The notes below the pieces were generated by a model that made no database searches, was not told where the DNA came from, and was given only the letters and a program-made list of their open reading frames with translations. Shown piece by piece: positions 55,736-64,000 of a stretch of DNA of 64,000 nt. A program made the translations under genes and the position numbers. How positions within the stretch are numbered: the stretch's first letter is position 1; the number at the start of each line of letters is the position of its first letter. The stretch is from Loktanella sp. S4079 (GTDB lineage Bacteria; Pseudomonadota; Alphaproteobacteria; Rhodobacterales; Rhodobacteraceae). The DNA lies in contig NZ_JXYE01000001.1 in the NCBI RefSeq assembly GCF_000967725.1, positions 1 to 64,000 of the forward strand, read 5' to 3'.

Positions 55736-57265
55736 ATGCGCGGCCCTCACAACATCATCCGCCTCATCCGTACCGGCGCGACTCTGGAACGCACCGGCGC
55801 GATGAAAGTCGTAATGGATGCATTCGACGCGCCACCGCTGTTGCGCATGACGTTTCGCGCGTTGGTCTGGCCATTTCAATGGCTCGGCTACAAAGGTGAC
55901 GTGACAATGCCACCAGCAACGCGGGCTCTAACGGCGCTCGGGCCGGCGTATATCAAATTCGGACAAGTTCTTTCGACCCGCCCCGATGTTGTTGGCGCCG
56001 ACCTCGCTGCACAGTTACGCGTTCTCCAAGACAAGCTGCCCCCATTTTCACTGGAAGAAGCACAGGCCGCGATACAAAAAGAGCTTGGCGCGCCAACAGA
56101 AAAACTATTCGCAAGTTTTTCTGAACCTGTCGCTGCCGCATCATTAGCCCAAGTCCACAAGGCACATTTGGCCGAAACCGGCGAGGCCGTCGCGGTCAAG
56201 GTCCTGCGCCCCGGCATTGAAAAAGCCTTCCGCAAAGATGTGGACGCCTTCTATTTTGCTGCGCGCGCGATCGAAATCCTTTCACCCGCTTCGCGGCGGC
56301 TGCGCCCAATGGATGTAATCACACATTTTGAGGGCGTCGTCGCAGGCGAGTTAGACCTGCGGCTCGAAAGTTCTGCCGCCGCTGAGTTCGCCACCAACAC
56401 CTCTGATGACGCTGGTTTCAGCGTACCTGTTGTCCGTTGGCATTTGTCCAGTCGGCGGGTCATGACGCTTGATTGGGCAGAGGGCATTAGCATCGGCGAA
56501 AATGCGGCACTGGATGCGGCAGGGCATGACCGACGTGTACTTGGCGCGCGTGTCTTAGAGCTATTTCTGAATCATGCGCTGCGCGACGGCTTCTTCCACG
56601 GGGACATGCATCAGGGCAATCTCAAGGTCGCTGCGAACGGCGATATCATCGCCTATGATTTCGGAATCATGGGGCGGATTGACGAATATACCCGCCGTGT
56701 CTACGCCGAGATTCTGTTTGGCTTTATCCGCAAAGATTATCAGCGCGTTGCCGAAGTTCATTTTGAAGCAGGCTATGTGCCAGCTGATCAGGATGTCGAT
56801 GAATTCGCCCGCGCCCTTCGCGCAGTGGGTGAACCGATCTTTGGCATGGACGCGAGCCAGATTTCGATGGCCAGATTGCTCAACTATCTCTTTGAAGTCA
56901 CTGAACGATTTGGGATGGAAACGCGTACGGAATTGATTCTGCTTCAACGTACGATGGTTGTCGTTGAAGGTGTTGCACGCTCGCTTGATCCGCATATCAA
57001 TATTTGGCAGGTGGCCAAGCCCGTCGTCGAAAACTACATCAAGCAGAGCATCGGCCCAAAGGCATTGATGCGTGATCTAAGCAAAACCGCTATGGTGCTT
57101 GCCCGGTTTGGTCCACAGCTGCCACGCATCGCGGAAGAGGCCCTTATCCGCCGCAACAACCCAACGCCCCCGCCGCGACCAACCACGCTTGGCCAACAGC
57201 TAACTTGGATGGCATTTGGCGGCGCGCTGGTGGGGGTCGGTGTCTGGATTAGCGCTCTGCTCTAG
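55736..57265 (+). CDS. ubiB: UbiB, atypical kinase-like ubiquinone biosynthesis protein
   Basis: A 509-residue member of the ABC1/UbiB atypical kinase family, needed for ubiquinone synthesis. The family motif is KxGQ (AYIKFGQVLSTRPDVVG near residue 81), with the Ala-rich loop AAASLAQVHKAHL near 130. The kinase-like centre is GFFHGDMHQGNLKV near 285, then DFGIMGRID near 306. A C-terminal pair of hydrophobic segments serves membrane association. Second gene of the ubiE-ubiB operon; converges on flgD with a four-base overlap. Confidence 0.96.
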   Translation: MRGPHNIIRLIRTGATLERTGAMKVVMDAFDAPPLLRMTFRALVWPFQWLGYKGDVTMPPATRALTALGPAYIKFGQVLSTRPDVVGADLAAQLRVLQDKLPPFSLEEAQAAIQKELGAPTEKLFASFSEPVAAASLAQVHKAHLAETGEAVAVKVLRPGIEKAFRKDVDAFYFAARAIEILSPASRRLRPMDVITHFEGVVAGELDLRLESSAAAEFATNTSDDAGFSVPVVRWHLSSRRVMTLDWAEGISIGENAALDAAGHDRRVLGARVLELFLNHALRDGFFHGDMHQGNLKVAANGDIIAYDFGIMGRIDEYTRRVYAEILFGFIRKDYQRVAEVHFEAGYVPADQDVDEFARALRAVGEPIFGMDASQISMARLLNYLFEVTERFGMETRTELILLQRTMVVVEGVARSLDPHINIWQVAKPVVENYIKQSIGPKALMRDLSKTAMVLARFGPQLPRIAEEALIRRNNPTPPPRPTTLGQQLTWMAFGGALVGVGVWISALL

Positions 57266-57924
57266 ACTGATGGATCACGCAGTGCGCTGACTTGCGATGT
57301 TGCCACGGCCGAACCGCCATCAAGGATCAGTATTGTTTCTCCGTCCTGCGCGCGCACTTCGGTGACCGTCGCATATATCTCAACCGTATCTTCGGTTAGC
57401 ACTTCACCTTCAAGCGAGCTTACCAGTTCAAAGGAATACATCCCTTCTGGGAATGGGTAGCCACCGGTATCGACGCCTGCCCACTCGACGGGTTCGGCAC
57501 TGATTGGTACGTCGAATCGTTGCACCACCACGCCAAGATCGTTGCGGACGACAATTTCTGCCGCGTCGGCCAATACAGCTGGGTTTGGCGCGAGGGTTAT
57601 CGGCTCACCATCGAAATAACCCGGCGCTGCGACACGTGCCTCTTTTCCCACCCAAGCCGCCATATCAGCGAGTCCGCCAGAGGTCAGCTGACTGCTAAGC
57701 GACTTGAGTAGGTCATTGGTCAGAACCGCCTGCTCAACGCCAGAGAATGTCGCCAATTGGGTGGCATAATCCGTCGAATCCACTGGGTTCAACGGGTCCT
57801 GATTTTGCATCTGTACCGTAAGCATCTGCAAAAACATCTCAAAATCACCACTCAGCACATTTGTGGATTGGGCCGCTGTGGTTTGGGCAGTCGTTGTCGC
57901 AGATGAGGTCGCGGTTACATCCAT
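57262..57924 (-). CDS. flgD: Flagellar hook capping protein FlgD
   Basis: A 220-residue hook assembly cap. The start MDVTATSSATTTAQTT is low in complexity, followed by FLQMLTVQMQNQDPLNPVDSTDYATQLATFSGVEQ near residue 35, the family signature. The later part holds the FlgD Tudor and FnIII-like domains. AGGAG sits well before the ATG, unlike longer in-frame starts. It follows fliK after ten bases. Confidence 0.95.
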   Translation of the reverse strand: MDVTATSSATTTAQTTAAQSTNVLSGDFEMFLQMLTVQMQNQDPLNPVDSTDYATQLATFSGVEQAVLTNDLLKSLSSQLTSGGLADMAAWVGKEARVAAPGYFDGEPITLAPNPAVLADAAEIVVRNDLGVVVQRFDVPISAEPVEWAGVDTGGYPFPEGMYSFELVSSLEGEVLTEDTVEIYATVTEVRAQDGETILILDGGSAVATSQVSALRDPSV

Positions 57925-57934
57925 CGTAAATCTC

Positions 57935-59173
57935 CTAAATTCGAATATCCAATCCACCGCCAACAGCCAGCAATGTTGTTTGCGGCATAGCCGTTTCGTG
58001 AGTGTGCTCCATCGCCTCCACATCCGGGTCGCTGTCAAAATCACCCGCTTGCTTTGGCGTTTCTCCTTGCCCGAAAGCAAAGGTAATATCGCTGAACCCA
58101 AGCTCACGGAATTCTTGCGCGAGGGTCTCAATATGCCGACGCAGCAGATCATTCGTTTCTTGGCGCTCTGCCGTGACATTCATGGTGATTGCACCATCTA
58201 CCACTGTCATACTTAGCCGAACGCGCCCTAGCTCTTCTGGGTTCAATGCGATTTCAGTGGCCTTCCCCGGCTGTTCAGTCACCGCGACAACCATCTGCTG
58301 GGCAATGTGGCGGGCAGTGTCAGGGTTGCCAGAAATCGCTTGAATCGTCGGGGCAGCGGTTTGCATAACTTGCGCTCTGTCGGTCAAAGGCGGCGCAGCG
58401 TGATCAAGATTTAACGGCATAACGTCGCGCACATATCGAGGTTCGACGAGCGGCGCATTGAAACTCGGCATCGAAACTTCAGGCTTCTGTCCGTCGATGA
58501 CCCGAGGTGAGGCTTTGTCGAATGCGATCTCATTATTTTGCGCATGGAATACGTCCCGCTTGTCAGCGCGCACCTCCGTGATCGTGTTTATCTCTTTGGG
58601 TGCTGGGAATTGAACCGTCGCGACATCAATAGGCATCTTGGGCACCTTAACGTCAGCATCATCCATCGCAGGCTTTTCGGTCAGTGTAACTTGAGGATCG
58701 GCAGTGACCTTCGGCTCGGGCTGCGCCATAGGCATTTTGCCCTGAACCAATGACTGTGCAAAGCTCGGCTTGGGCACTTTAGCCCGCCGAACGGGGTCAA
58801 CCGCGCGCGATTCGACGCCCTCTGCTTTGATCACATCCGTCACCCCAAATTCATCCACAGGTAACTGGGCCTGCTCGGGCACCACGAGGCGTTCATCTGT
58901 TATTGGCGCCAGTTCCGGCATGGAATCATCGTTCGCTTCTTCAGCGATAATATCTGCTGAACACTGAATATCCTCGCTGTCGTCGGCCAATAGCGCATCG
59001 ACCTCTTCTACGTCTTGCAATTCTGGCTGCGCCACGACCCCCTCATCAATCGGCGGGGCGTCTACTTCGGCAATCACCTGTGCAAAGGCCGACGTATTTG
59101 GCTCGACAACAACTGACTCGGGCGGCACCGAAGTGACGGTTGGCATGACCTCAGGCAACAACAAGGGAATCAT
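57935..59173 (-). CDS. fliK: Flagellar hook-length control protein FliK
   Basis: A 412-residue low-complexity protein with long Asp/Glu/Pro/Val-rich parts. The C-terminal domain has the conserved IALNPEELGRVRLSMTVVDGAITMNVTAERQETNDLLRRHIETL block near residue 318, the export-switch part of FliK. It measures hook length and changes export specificity. GGAGA six bases before ATG at 59173 decides the start over a GTG 30 bases upstream. It precedes flgD on the minus strand. Confidence 0.9.
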   Translation of the reverse strand: MIPLLLPEVMPTVTSVPPESVVVEPNTSAFAQVIAEVDAPPIDEGVVAQPELQDVEEVDALLADDSEDIQCSADIIAEEANDDSMPELAPITDERLVVPEQAQLPVDEFGVTDVIKAEGVESRAVDPVRRAKVPKPSFAQSLVQGKMPMAQPEPKVTADPQVTLTEKPAMDDADVKVPKMPIDVATVQFPAPKEINTITEVRADKRDVFHAQNNEIAFDKASPRVIDGQKPEVSMPSFNAPLVEPRYVRDVMPLNLDHAAPPLTDRAQVMQTAAPTIQAISGNPDTARHIAQQMVVAVTEQPGKATEIALNPEELGRVRLSMTVVDGAITMNVTAERQETNDLLRRHIETLAQEFRELGFSDITFAFGQGETPKQAGDFDSDPDVEAMEHTHETAMPQTTLLAVGGGLDIRI

Positions 59174-59280
59174 CGGATCTCCGAAATGAATCTGCGTATT
59201 CACCTGTTTTGGCTGAAAAAGCTTACTGATTGTTTACCGCTCATTGGCATGAGTTACGGGACACGAAACCGGAGAACCCG

Positions 59281-59574
59281 ATGACAATGATTCCCATACT
59301 ACCGCCACCTCGCGCGGAAACGCAGTTACCACAATATGCGCAAAACGACGCCCAATTGCGTGACGCCGCGCAAAAGCTAGAAGCATCGTTTCTTGCAGAA
59401 ATGCTGAAATCGGCGGGCGTCGGGAATAAAGTCAGAACATTTGGCGGCAGTATCGGTGAAGAACAATTCTCATCATTCCTACGCGAAGCCCAAGCCACTG
59501 AAATGGTGAAATCAGGTGGAATCGGCCTCGCTGAGGCCCTGTTCGAAGCATTAAAGGTAAAAATGGATGCGTGA
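59281..59574 (+). CDS. Flagellar rod-binding protein, FlgJ N-terminal domain type
   Basis: A 97-residue protein with the rod-binding domain of FlgJ: LRDAAQKLEASFLAEMLKSAGVG near residue 23, then GEEQFSSFLREAQATEMVKSGGIGLAEALFEAL. The muramidase half of enterobacterial FlgJ is absent, as usual outside Gammaproteobacteria. GGAGA is well placed before the ATG. Its 3' end overlaps the next gene by eight bases. Confidence 0.88.
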   Translation: MTMIPILPPPRAETQLPQYAQNDAQLRDAAQKLEASFLAEMLKSAGVGNKVRTFGGSIGEEQFSSFLREAQATEMVKSGGIGLAEALFEALKVKMDA

Positions 59575-59893
59575 GCTTTTAAATTTGCTAGAGGCCGAGG
59601 CAACTGCCATTCGCAACGGTGAATTTTCGAATCTTGATGAAATGCGCACACGGAAAGAGACGCTTTTCGACGCGTTCAAAGTGGGTAATCCGACGGAAAA
59701 AGAGGTCGAAAATCTTCGCGCCACGATACTGCGAAACCAATCCCTGTTCGAGGCTGCTCTTTCGGGAATACGCGCGGCGCGATCACGTATTGCAGCATTA
59801 CAAAATGTACGATCTGGCCTGAGTACTTATGATCAGTCTGGGGCGCTTTCGCGTGTTGAAATCCACCACCCCCAAATCGAGAAGAAGGCATAG
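59567..59893 (+). CDS. FlgN-like flagellar chaperone
   Basis: A 108-residue helical protein starting MRELLNLLEAEATAIRNG, with long Glu/Arg-rich helices (RKETLFDAF, VENLRATILRNQ) like FlgN/FliT-type export chaperones for hook-filament junction proteins. Recognition is by shape and position, not by a firm motif. Overlaps the previous gene by eight bases. Flagellin follows after 208 bases. Confidence 0.65.
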   Translation: MRELLNLLEAEATAIRNGEFSNLDEMRTRKETLFDAFKVGNPTEKEVENLRATILRNQSLFEAALSGIRAARSRIAALQNVRSGLSTYDQSGALSRVEIHHPQIEKKA

Positions 59894-60033
59894 TTTTCAT
59901 AAAATTCAATGCATTAGGAAAAACCGCCTTAACGCATTGTTCAGTTCTATACCCCCAAAGTAACCCCATCGCCAAAACGGCGCGCTGCCACGCCAACGCT
60001 AAGGCAACGATCACCGTCAGAATGACGTTTCAT

Positions 60034-60052
60034 CCCGCAAACTTCATGCGGG
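60034..60052 (+). promoter_or_regulatory. Hairpin in the flagellin leader
   Basis: CCCGCA pairs with TGCGGG around a seven-base loop, 49 bases upstream of the flagellin ATG. The leader is about 200 bases long. In Alphaproteobacteria FlbT binds the flagellin mRNA leader, so this is a candidate target, but that is inferred. Confidence 0.4.
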
Positions 60053-60101
60053 TTCGTGAATCAACCCGGCGCAAAGCGCCCCCAATACAGGACCAAAAAT
60101 C

Positions 60102-60947
60102 ATGTCCAGCATTCTGACAAACAACAGCGCTATGGTTGCGCTTCAGACACTGAAATCCACTAACGCTGACTTGGCCAAAACCCAATCAATGATCTCCACT
60201 GGTAAAGAGGTTAGTTCTGCCAAGGATAACTCTGCGATTTGGGCGATTTCGAAGGTAATGGAATCTGATGTTGCCGGGTTCAAGGCAATTTCAGACAGCT
60301 TGTCACTTGGTGAATCGACAGTCGCAGTGGCATCCGCAGGTGCCGAGCAAATTGTTGAGACACTCAAAGAGATGAAGCAACTTGCGGTCTCAGCACAGTC
60401 CGAAAACGTTGATTTCGCAAAAATTCAGGCCGATATGGATGAAAAAGCCGCGCAAGTTGCCTCTGTCATCGGCGCGTCTCAATTCAACGGTGCCAATCTG
60501 CTCGCGGCTGACGTCGATGGGAACGGTGGTACCGGGCTGAATATCCTATCTTCGTTGGATCGCGTTGGTAACTCTGCGCCGACACCGTCCTTGATTACGG
60601 TTGATAGCGTGGACTTTGAAACTGACATTGATCTCGTCGCCAACCTGACAACCATCACCGACACGACGACTGCGGCGACTGCGCTGGGTGAGCTTGAGAC
60701 ATTCCTGACGACTGCGATTGATGGTGCTGCCGCTCTAGGCGCATCGGCGAAACGCATCGACAGCCAAAATGATTTCGTCAGTAAACTGTCGGATTCTCTC
60801 AAGTCTGGGATTGGCACAATGGTCGATGCCGACATGGAAGAAACATCCGCCCGCCTTCAGGCGCTGCAAGTCCAGCAACAACTTGGCGTTCAGTCGCTCT
60901 CGATTGCGAACCAGGCACCTCAGACAATCATGTCTCTCTTCCGTTAA
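60102..60947 (+). CDS. Flagellin
   Basis: A 281-residue filament protein. The conserved N-terminal half reads MSSILTNNSAMVALQTLKSTN and then LAKTQSMISTGKEVSSAKDN. The C-terminal part is ALQVQQQLGVQSLSIANQAPQTIMSLFR. The middle is short, as in small alphaproteobacterial flagellins. AGGA precedes the ATG. It is followed by flaF and flbT, which regulate its translation. Confidence 0.97.
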   Translation: MSSILTNNSAMVALQTLKSTNADLAKTQSMISTGKEVSSAKDNSAIWAISKVMESDVAGFKAISDSLSLGESTVAVASAGAEQIVETLKEMKQLAVSAQSENVDFAKIQADMDEKAAQVASVIGASQFNGANLLAADVDGNGGTGLNILSSLDRVGNSAPTPSLITVDSVDFETDIDLVANLTTITDTTTAATALGELETFLTTAIDGAAALGASAKRIDSQNDFVSKLSDSLKSGIGTMVDADMEETSARLQALQVQQQLGVQSLSIANQAPQTIMSLFR

Positions 60948-60954
60948 AAGAACT

Positions 60955-60980
60955 GACGGTGCCCTTCACTGGGCACCGTC
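60955..60980 (+). terminator. Strong hairpin after flagellin
   Basis: GACGGTGCCC pairs perfectly with GGGCACCGTC around TTCACT. The tail is C-rich rather than T-rich, so it is a stabilising or pausing hairpin as much as a terminator. Confidence 0.6.
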
Positions 60981-61038
60981 CCCCAATCTCACGCGGAAAA
61001 CCCGCGATCCGTTCTAATTCGTGCCGGAAGGATATCAC

Positions 61039-61413
61039 GTGAACGCTATTGAACAGGCTCGTCAGGCCTATGCCCCGACACAGGTGTCAATCAAAACCGA
61101 AAGATCCGTAGAAGCGCAGCTCTTTAGTCAAGTTACCGCGCGTTTGCGCGCCGCGATGACCAGCAAAGCCGATGGATTCTCTAGAATCGCCAGCGCAGTG
61201 CACGAGAATCGCCGTATGTGGGCGACAATGGCTGCGGATGTCGCAAGCGAACATAACGGCCTGCCCCGCGAGCTTCGTGCGCAACTATTTTATCTCGCCG
61301 AATTTACAAACCTCCATAGCGCCCGCGTTCTACGCAAAGAAGCCGATCTAGATACATTGATCGAGATAAACACCGCTGTATTGCGCGGCCTAAATGGAAG
61401 AGGAGCAATTTGA
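61039..61413 (+). CDS. flaF: FlaF, flagellin synthesis regulator
   Basis: A 124-residue FlaF protein, which promotes flagellin synthesis or export. It reads VNAIEQARQAYAPTQ, then VEAQLFSQVTARLRAA, and later HNGLPRELRAQLFYLAEFTNLHSARVL. GGAAGG (61026-61031) favours the GTG at 61039 over a GTG at 61021. The stop overlaps the flbT ATG (TGATG). Confidence 0.93.
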   Translation: MNAIEQARQAYAPTQVSIKTERSVEAQLFSQVTARLRAAMTSKADGFSRIASAVHENRRMWATMAADVASEHNGLPRELRAQLFYLAEFTNLHSARVLRKEADLDTLIEINTAVLRGLNGRGAI

Positions 61414-61817
61414 TGTCCGGATTAGTCCTAAAGCTGAACCCAAAAGAACGCGTCCTCGTAAACGGTGCCGTCATTGAAAATGGTGACCGACGTAGTCGGC
61501 TGTCTATTCTAACCCCAAATGCCAATATTCTACGCTTGCGCGATGCCATCCGCCCAGACGAAGTGAACACACCCGTGCGCCGTGTATGTTATATCGCACA
61601 ACTGGTACTGTCGGGTGATGTCCCGGAAAATGATGCCCGTCATCAAATTATGCGGGGGATTGAACAACTTAGTCAGGCCTTGCGCGACGACGACAGTCGC
61701 CAACACCTGAACGCCGCCACCCACGCCGTTGAAAAAAACGATTTCTATAGATCACTTAAGTCGCTGCGCAATCTTCTACCACGAGAGGCCCGTCTGTTAG
61801 CGGCGCAGCAAGTATGA
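61413..61817 (+). CDS. flbT: FlbT, flagellin translation regulator
   Basis: A 134-residue protein that binds the flagellin mRNA leader and affects its translation and stability in Alphaproteobacteria. It starts MSGLVLKLNPKERVLVNGAV and has DRRSRLSILTPNANILRLRDAI near residue 29, as in the family. AGGAG precedes the ATG. The stop overlaps the next gene by four bases. Confidence 0.94.
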   Translation: MSGLVLKLNPKERVLVNGAVIENGDRRSRLSILTPNANILRLRDAIRPDEVNTPVRRVCYIAQLVLSGDVPENDARHQIMRGIEQLSQALRDDDSRQHLNAATHAVEKNDFYRSLKSLRNLLPREARLLAAQQV

Positions 61818-62617
61818 CGTTCCAACCAATCCTACCGCTGACTGGCTACAGCGGATGGCGTTTCCTCGAAAACACGCTGGATAAGCAGCAAGAAGCTTTT
61901 GCCAGTAGCCAGCCTGTCGTTCGTGATACCGATTATTTTCGTGAGAATATTGGCTCTATCACAACCGCTGAAGACTTGGTCAACGACCGCCGGCTTCTAT
62001 CAGTTGCTTTGGGGGCGTATGGTCTTGATGATGACATCAACAATCGGTTTTTCATCAAAAAGATCCTAGAAGACGGTACGACTGCCGACGACGCTCTTGC
62101 AAACCGGCTGGCTGACAATCGTTATGCCGATTTCAGTGAGGCATTCGGATTTGGCGACAATGCCATTCCAGCGACGCTTTCAGAAGGCTTTGCAGATAAA
62201 ATTATCTCGCGATACGAGACCCGCCAATTCGCCCAGGCCGTCGGCGAACAAGACAATGATCTAAGGCTCGCACTAAACGTTGCGGACGGGGTTTCGGATA
62301 TTCTCGACCGCAACAGCACCAATACCGGCCAATGGTATTCGATGATGGGAAACGCCCCAATGCGAAATGTTGTGCAAACCGCATTGGGATTACCGAGCAG
62401 TACGTCGAGCATTGATGTCGATCAACAGCTTGAAATTTATCAAGAACGCGCGAAGTCCGTGCTGGGAATTGATAGTTTCGCACAATTGGCCGAACCGGAA
62501 GCGCAAGAAAAGCTCATCCGCATGTTTCTCATTCGTTCAGACGCGGCCAATATGTCCGCGTCATCAGGCAGCTCAACAGCACTAACGCTCCTGCAATCTG
62601 TCCCACAGATTTATTAG
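61814..62617 (+). CDS. DUF1217 flagellar protein
   Basis: A 267-residue protein. It reads LTGYSGWRFLENTLDKQQEAF, later FRENIGSITTAEDLVNDRRLLSVAL and NRLADNRYADFSEAFGFGD, the marks of DUF1217, which is a flagellar or secreted protein found beside flaF/flbT in Rhodobacterales. No enzyme motif seen. Coupled to flbT by a four-base overlap; its 3' end overlaps that of the convergent fliI by four bases. Confidence 0.88.
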   Translation: MTFQPILPLTGYSGWRFLENTLDKQQEAFASSQPVVRDTDYFRENIGSITTAEDLVNDRRLLSVALGAYGLDDDINNRFFIKKILEDGTTADDALANRLADNRYADFSEAFGFGDNAIPATLSEGFADKIISRYETRQFAQAVGEQDNDLRLALNVADGVSDILDRNSTNTGQWYSMMGNAPMRNVVQTALGLPSSTSSIDVDQQLEIYQERAKSVLGIDSFAQLAEPEAQEKLIRMFLIRSDAANMSASSGSSTALTLLQSVPQIY

Positions 62618-63942
62618 ATCGGCTTCGTGCCGCTCTTCATTGCTTGACGTAATTTTGAGAAATGCGCCAAGGTACCGCGTTGGTCCTTGATGGTCAGGAA
62701 CGTTTCTAGCGCCGTGAAACATGCAATCGCGGCATCAACTGACTTGTCCGAACCTGCGGTGTACAACCCAGATTGCACCATGAGTTCTGCACGTTGATAT
62801 GTACCCAAATGCGATCGTGCTTGGGCGATCAGCGCATTTTCTTGCGGGCTAGCTGCCTGAGGCAATGATCGTGAAACAGATTTGAGGACATCAATCGCGG
62901 GGAAGCGTCCCCTTTCTGCGATTTCTCTTTCTAGAACAACGTGGCCATCCAACACTCCGCGCAAAATGTCGGCTACGGGCTCGTCCATGTCAGATCCGGC
63001 AACAAGAACAGAAAAGACGGCGGTTATATCGCCTTCGTCACCCACTCCAGGTCCTGCCCGCTCGCAAAGTGCGGCAATCGCTGGCCCAGTCGAGGCAGGA
63101 TACCCTCTAAGATTCGCAGTCTCTCCCGCGGCAACAGCGATTTCGCGATGCGCCTCGCAAAATCGAGTTACGGAATCGACCAGCAAGAGAACCTGCAATC
63201 CCATCTCACGAAAGTGCTCTGCCACAGCCATTGCCGACCACGCACAACGTCGCCGCACCTGCGGAGCACGCTCTGACGTTGCCGCAACAACCACCGCCTT
63301 TTTCATGCCGTCGATGCCCAGTACTTCATCGACAAAATGTCGTAGTTCGCGCCCGCGTTCACCGACCAGCGCGATGACCACGACGTCCGCCTCGACGCCG
63401 CGCGCAAGATCGGCCATCAGCGTCGACTTACCCACACCCGAACCAGCGAAAAGACCGATCCTCTGCCCCTGCACGATTGGAAGTAGCGTGTTGAACACCG
63501 CCAGCCCCGTTTCCAGACGTTGCCCCATTGGCCTACGCTGATGCGGGCTAGGTGGTTCTTGTCTGAGCCGTCGCGGCGTGACACCGGGCAGCAACGGACG
63601 ACCATCTAACGGTCGGCCATCAGGGTCGATCACCCGCCCCATCCATGAAATATCAGGCGCAAACTTGGGCGCCGGTTCAAAGACAACACGATCCCCTAGG
63701 CAAACACCCTCCGACGCACCATCCAACAAGAGATGAATCCCATTTTGATCGAGCCGCACGATTTCCGCGTGAATCTCGTGACCTTCGCTCAGAACGCGCG
63801 CGCGGTCACCAACTTTGACAGAATCGACCTGTCCAGCGACCTGCACAGTGCCGCCATGCACACCGCTGACTCGACCAACATAATGAACAGAGCGTAAATT
63901 TTTCACCGCTGCTGTGGCCTGATCAAGGATATTCTGGGGCAT
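62614..63942 (-). CDS. fliI: Flagellum-specific ATPase FliI
   Basis: A 442-residue F1-beta-like ATPase that drives the type III export of flagellar parts. The P-loop is GLFAGSGVGKSTLMADLARG near residue 158, then ALVGERGRELRHFVDE, the Walker B segment LLLVDSVTRFCEAHREIAVA near 240, and GYPASTGPAIAALCERAG near 280. AGGAG lies eight bases before the ATG at 63942, so the extra eight N-terminal codons upstream are unlikely. Convergent on the DUF1217 gene. Confidence 0.96.
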   Translation of the reverse strand: MPQNILDQATAAVKNLRSVHYVGRVSGVHGGTVQVAGQVDSVKVGDRARVLSEGHEIHAEIVRLDQNGIHLLLDGASEGVCLGDRVVFEPAPKFAPDISWMGRVIDPDGRPLDGRPLLPGVTPRRLRQEPPSPHQRRPMGQRLETGLAVFNTLLPIVQGQRIGLFAGSGVGKSTLMADLARGVEADVVVIALVGERGRELRHFVDEVLGIDGMKKAVVVAATSERAPQVRRRCAWSAMAVAEHFREMGLQVLLLVDSVTRFCEAHREIAVAAGETANLRGYPASTGPAIAALCERAGPGVGDEGDITAVFSVLVAGSDMDEPVADILRGVLDGHVVLEREIAERGRFPAIDVLKSVSRSLPQAASPQENALIAQARSHLGTYQRAELMVQSGLYTAGSDKSVDAAIACFTALETFLTIKDQRGTLAHFSKLRQAMKSGTKPI

Positions 63943-64000
63943 TTGGTGCTCCTGCTGTTGCTTCACAAACCTCTTCTTAAGGAATCAGCCTTAATGCTTC

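Noticed and set aside
63943-64000. CtrA-type TTAA-N7-TTAA site upstream of fliI
   Set aside because: TTAA half sites are present but spaced by ten bases, not seven.

Overview
The window looks like a stretch of chromosome from a marine-type alphaproteobacterium of the Rhodobacterales (Roseobacter group). The pointers are the gene order rpsT-dnaA-dnaN-recF with gyrB nearby, flagellin followed by FlaF, FlbT and a DUF1217 protein, a tandem glycine riboswitch in front of a DadA-type dehydrogenase, a linked PA2779/PA2778-type pair, and a moderately GC-rich base composition with short operons and many 1-4 base overlaps. The genus cannot be fixed from the sequence alone. No rRNA operon, CRISPR array, intact insertion sequence or intact phage is visible.

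Layout. 0.2-2.9 kb: periplasmic methionine sulfoxide reductase MsrPQ, a secreted fasciclin-domain protein and a SpoIIAA-like protein. 3.1-3.9 kb: an AT-richer accessory gene of unknown function. 3.9-11.1 kb: ClpB behind a heat-shock-type promoter, a structured RNA candidate before pyrF, an SPFH/NfeD membrane pair, and DadA behind a glycine riboswitch. 11.4-16.6 kb: the peptidyl-tRNA hydrolase ArfB, a short transcription unit carrying a very strong ribosome-binding site and its own complement, a queuosine-precursor transporter, a phytase-like esterase, MepA, an MFS transporter and a thioesterase. 16.7-24.1 kb: YggT, the PA2779/PA2778-type pair, a large standalone formate dehydrogenase alpha chain, a caspase-fold protein without its catalytic dyad, and a three-repeat PPC protein. 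24.3-30.4 kb: rpmJ (41 codons), tRNA-Val(GAC), N-formylglutamate amidohydrolase, a LysR/DUF1330 pair, an ABC-F ATPase, DinB and a Nudix hydrolase.

30.4-32.6 kb is the most conspicuous accessory segment. A 286-base inverted partial copy of arfB is followed by a short antiparallel ORF and an AT-richer gene for a two-domain deoxycytidylate-deaminase-like protein of the anti-phage dCTP deaminase (AvcD-like) family. Its stop codon overlaps the stop of core gene pncB. 32.6-41.3 kb holds NAD salvage genes (pncB, pncA), a glycosyltransferase, a P-loop kinase, a phosphodiesterase, an Hsp70-like ATPase with TrhO, a methyltransferase and an AbrB-type membrane protein. 41.3-51.3 kb is the replication block gyrB ... 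recF-dnaN-dnaA ... rpsT. It is interrupted by a TetR-controlled oxidoreductase and by three small genes (VOC, GNAT, LysE) translationally coupled to recF. 51.4-57.3 kb contains a PilJ-domain protein, enoyl-CoA hydratase, MutM, a small membrane protein and the ubiquinone genes ubiE-ubiB. 57.3-64 kb is part of a flagellar cluster: flgD, fliK, a rod-binding protein, an FlgN-like protein, flagellin, flaF, flbT, DUF1217 and fliI.

Most of the region is housekeeping. The parts worth attention are the defence-type deaminase locus and its flanks, the two RNA candidates near 7.2 and 12.1 kb, a palindromic repeat that supplies stop codons to two genes, and a few odd domain architectures. All identifications come from reading motifs and from family knowledge; no database search was run.
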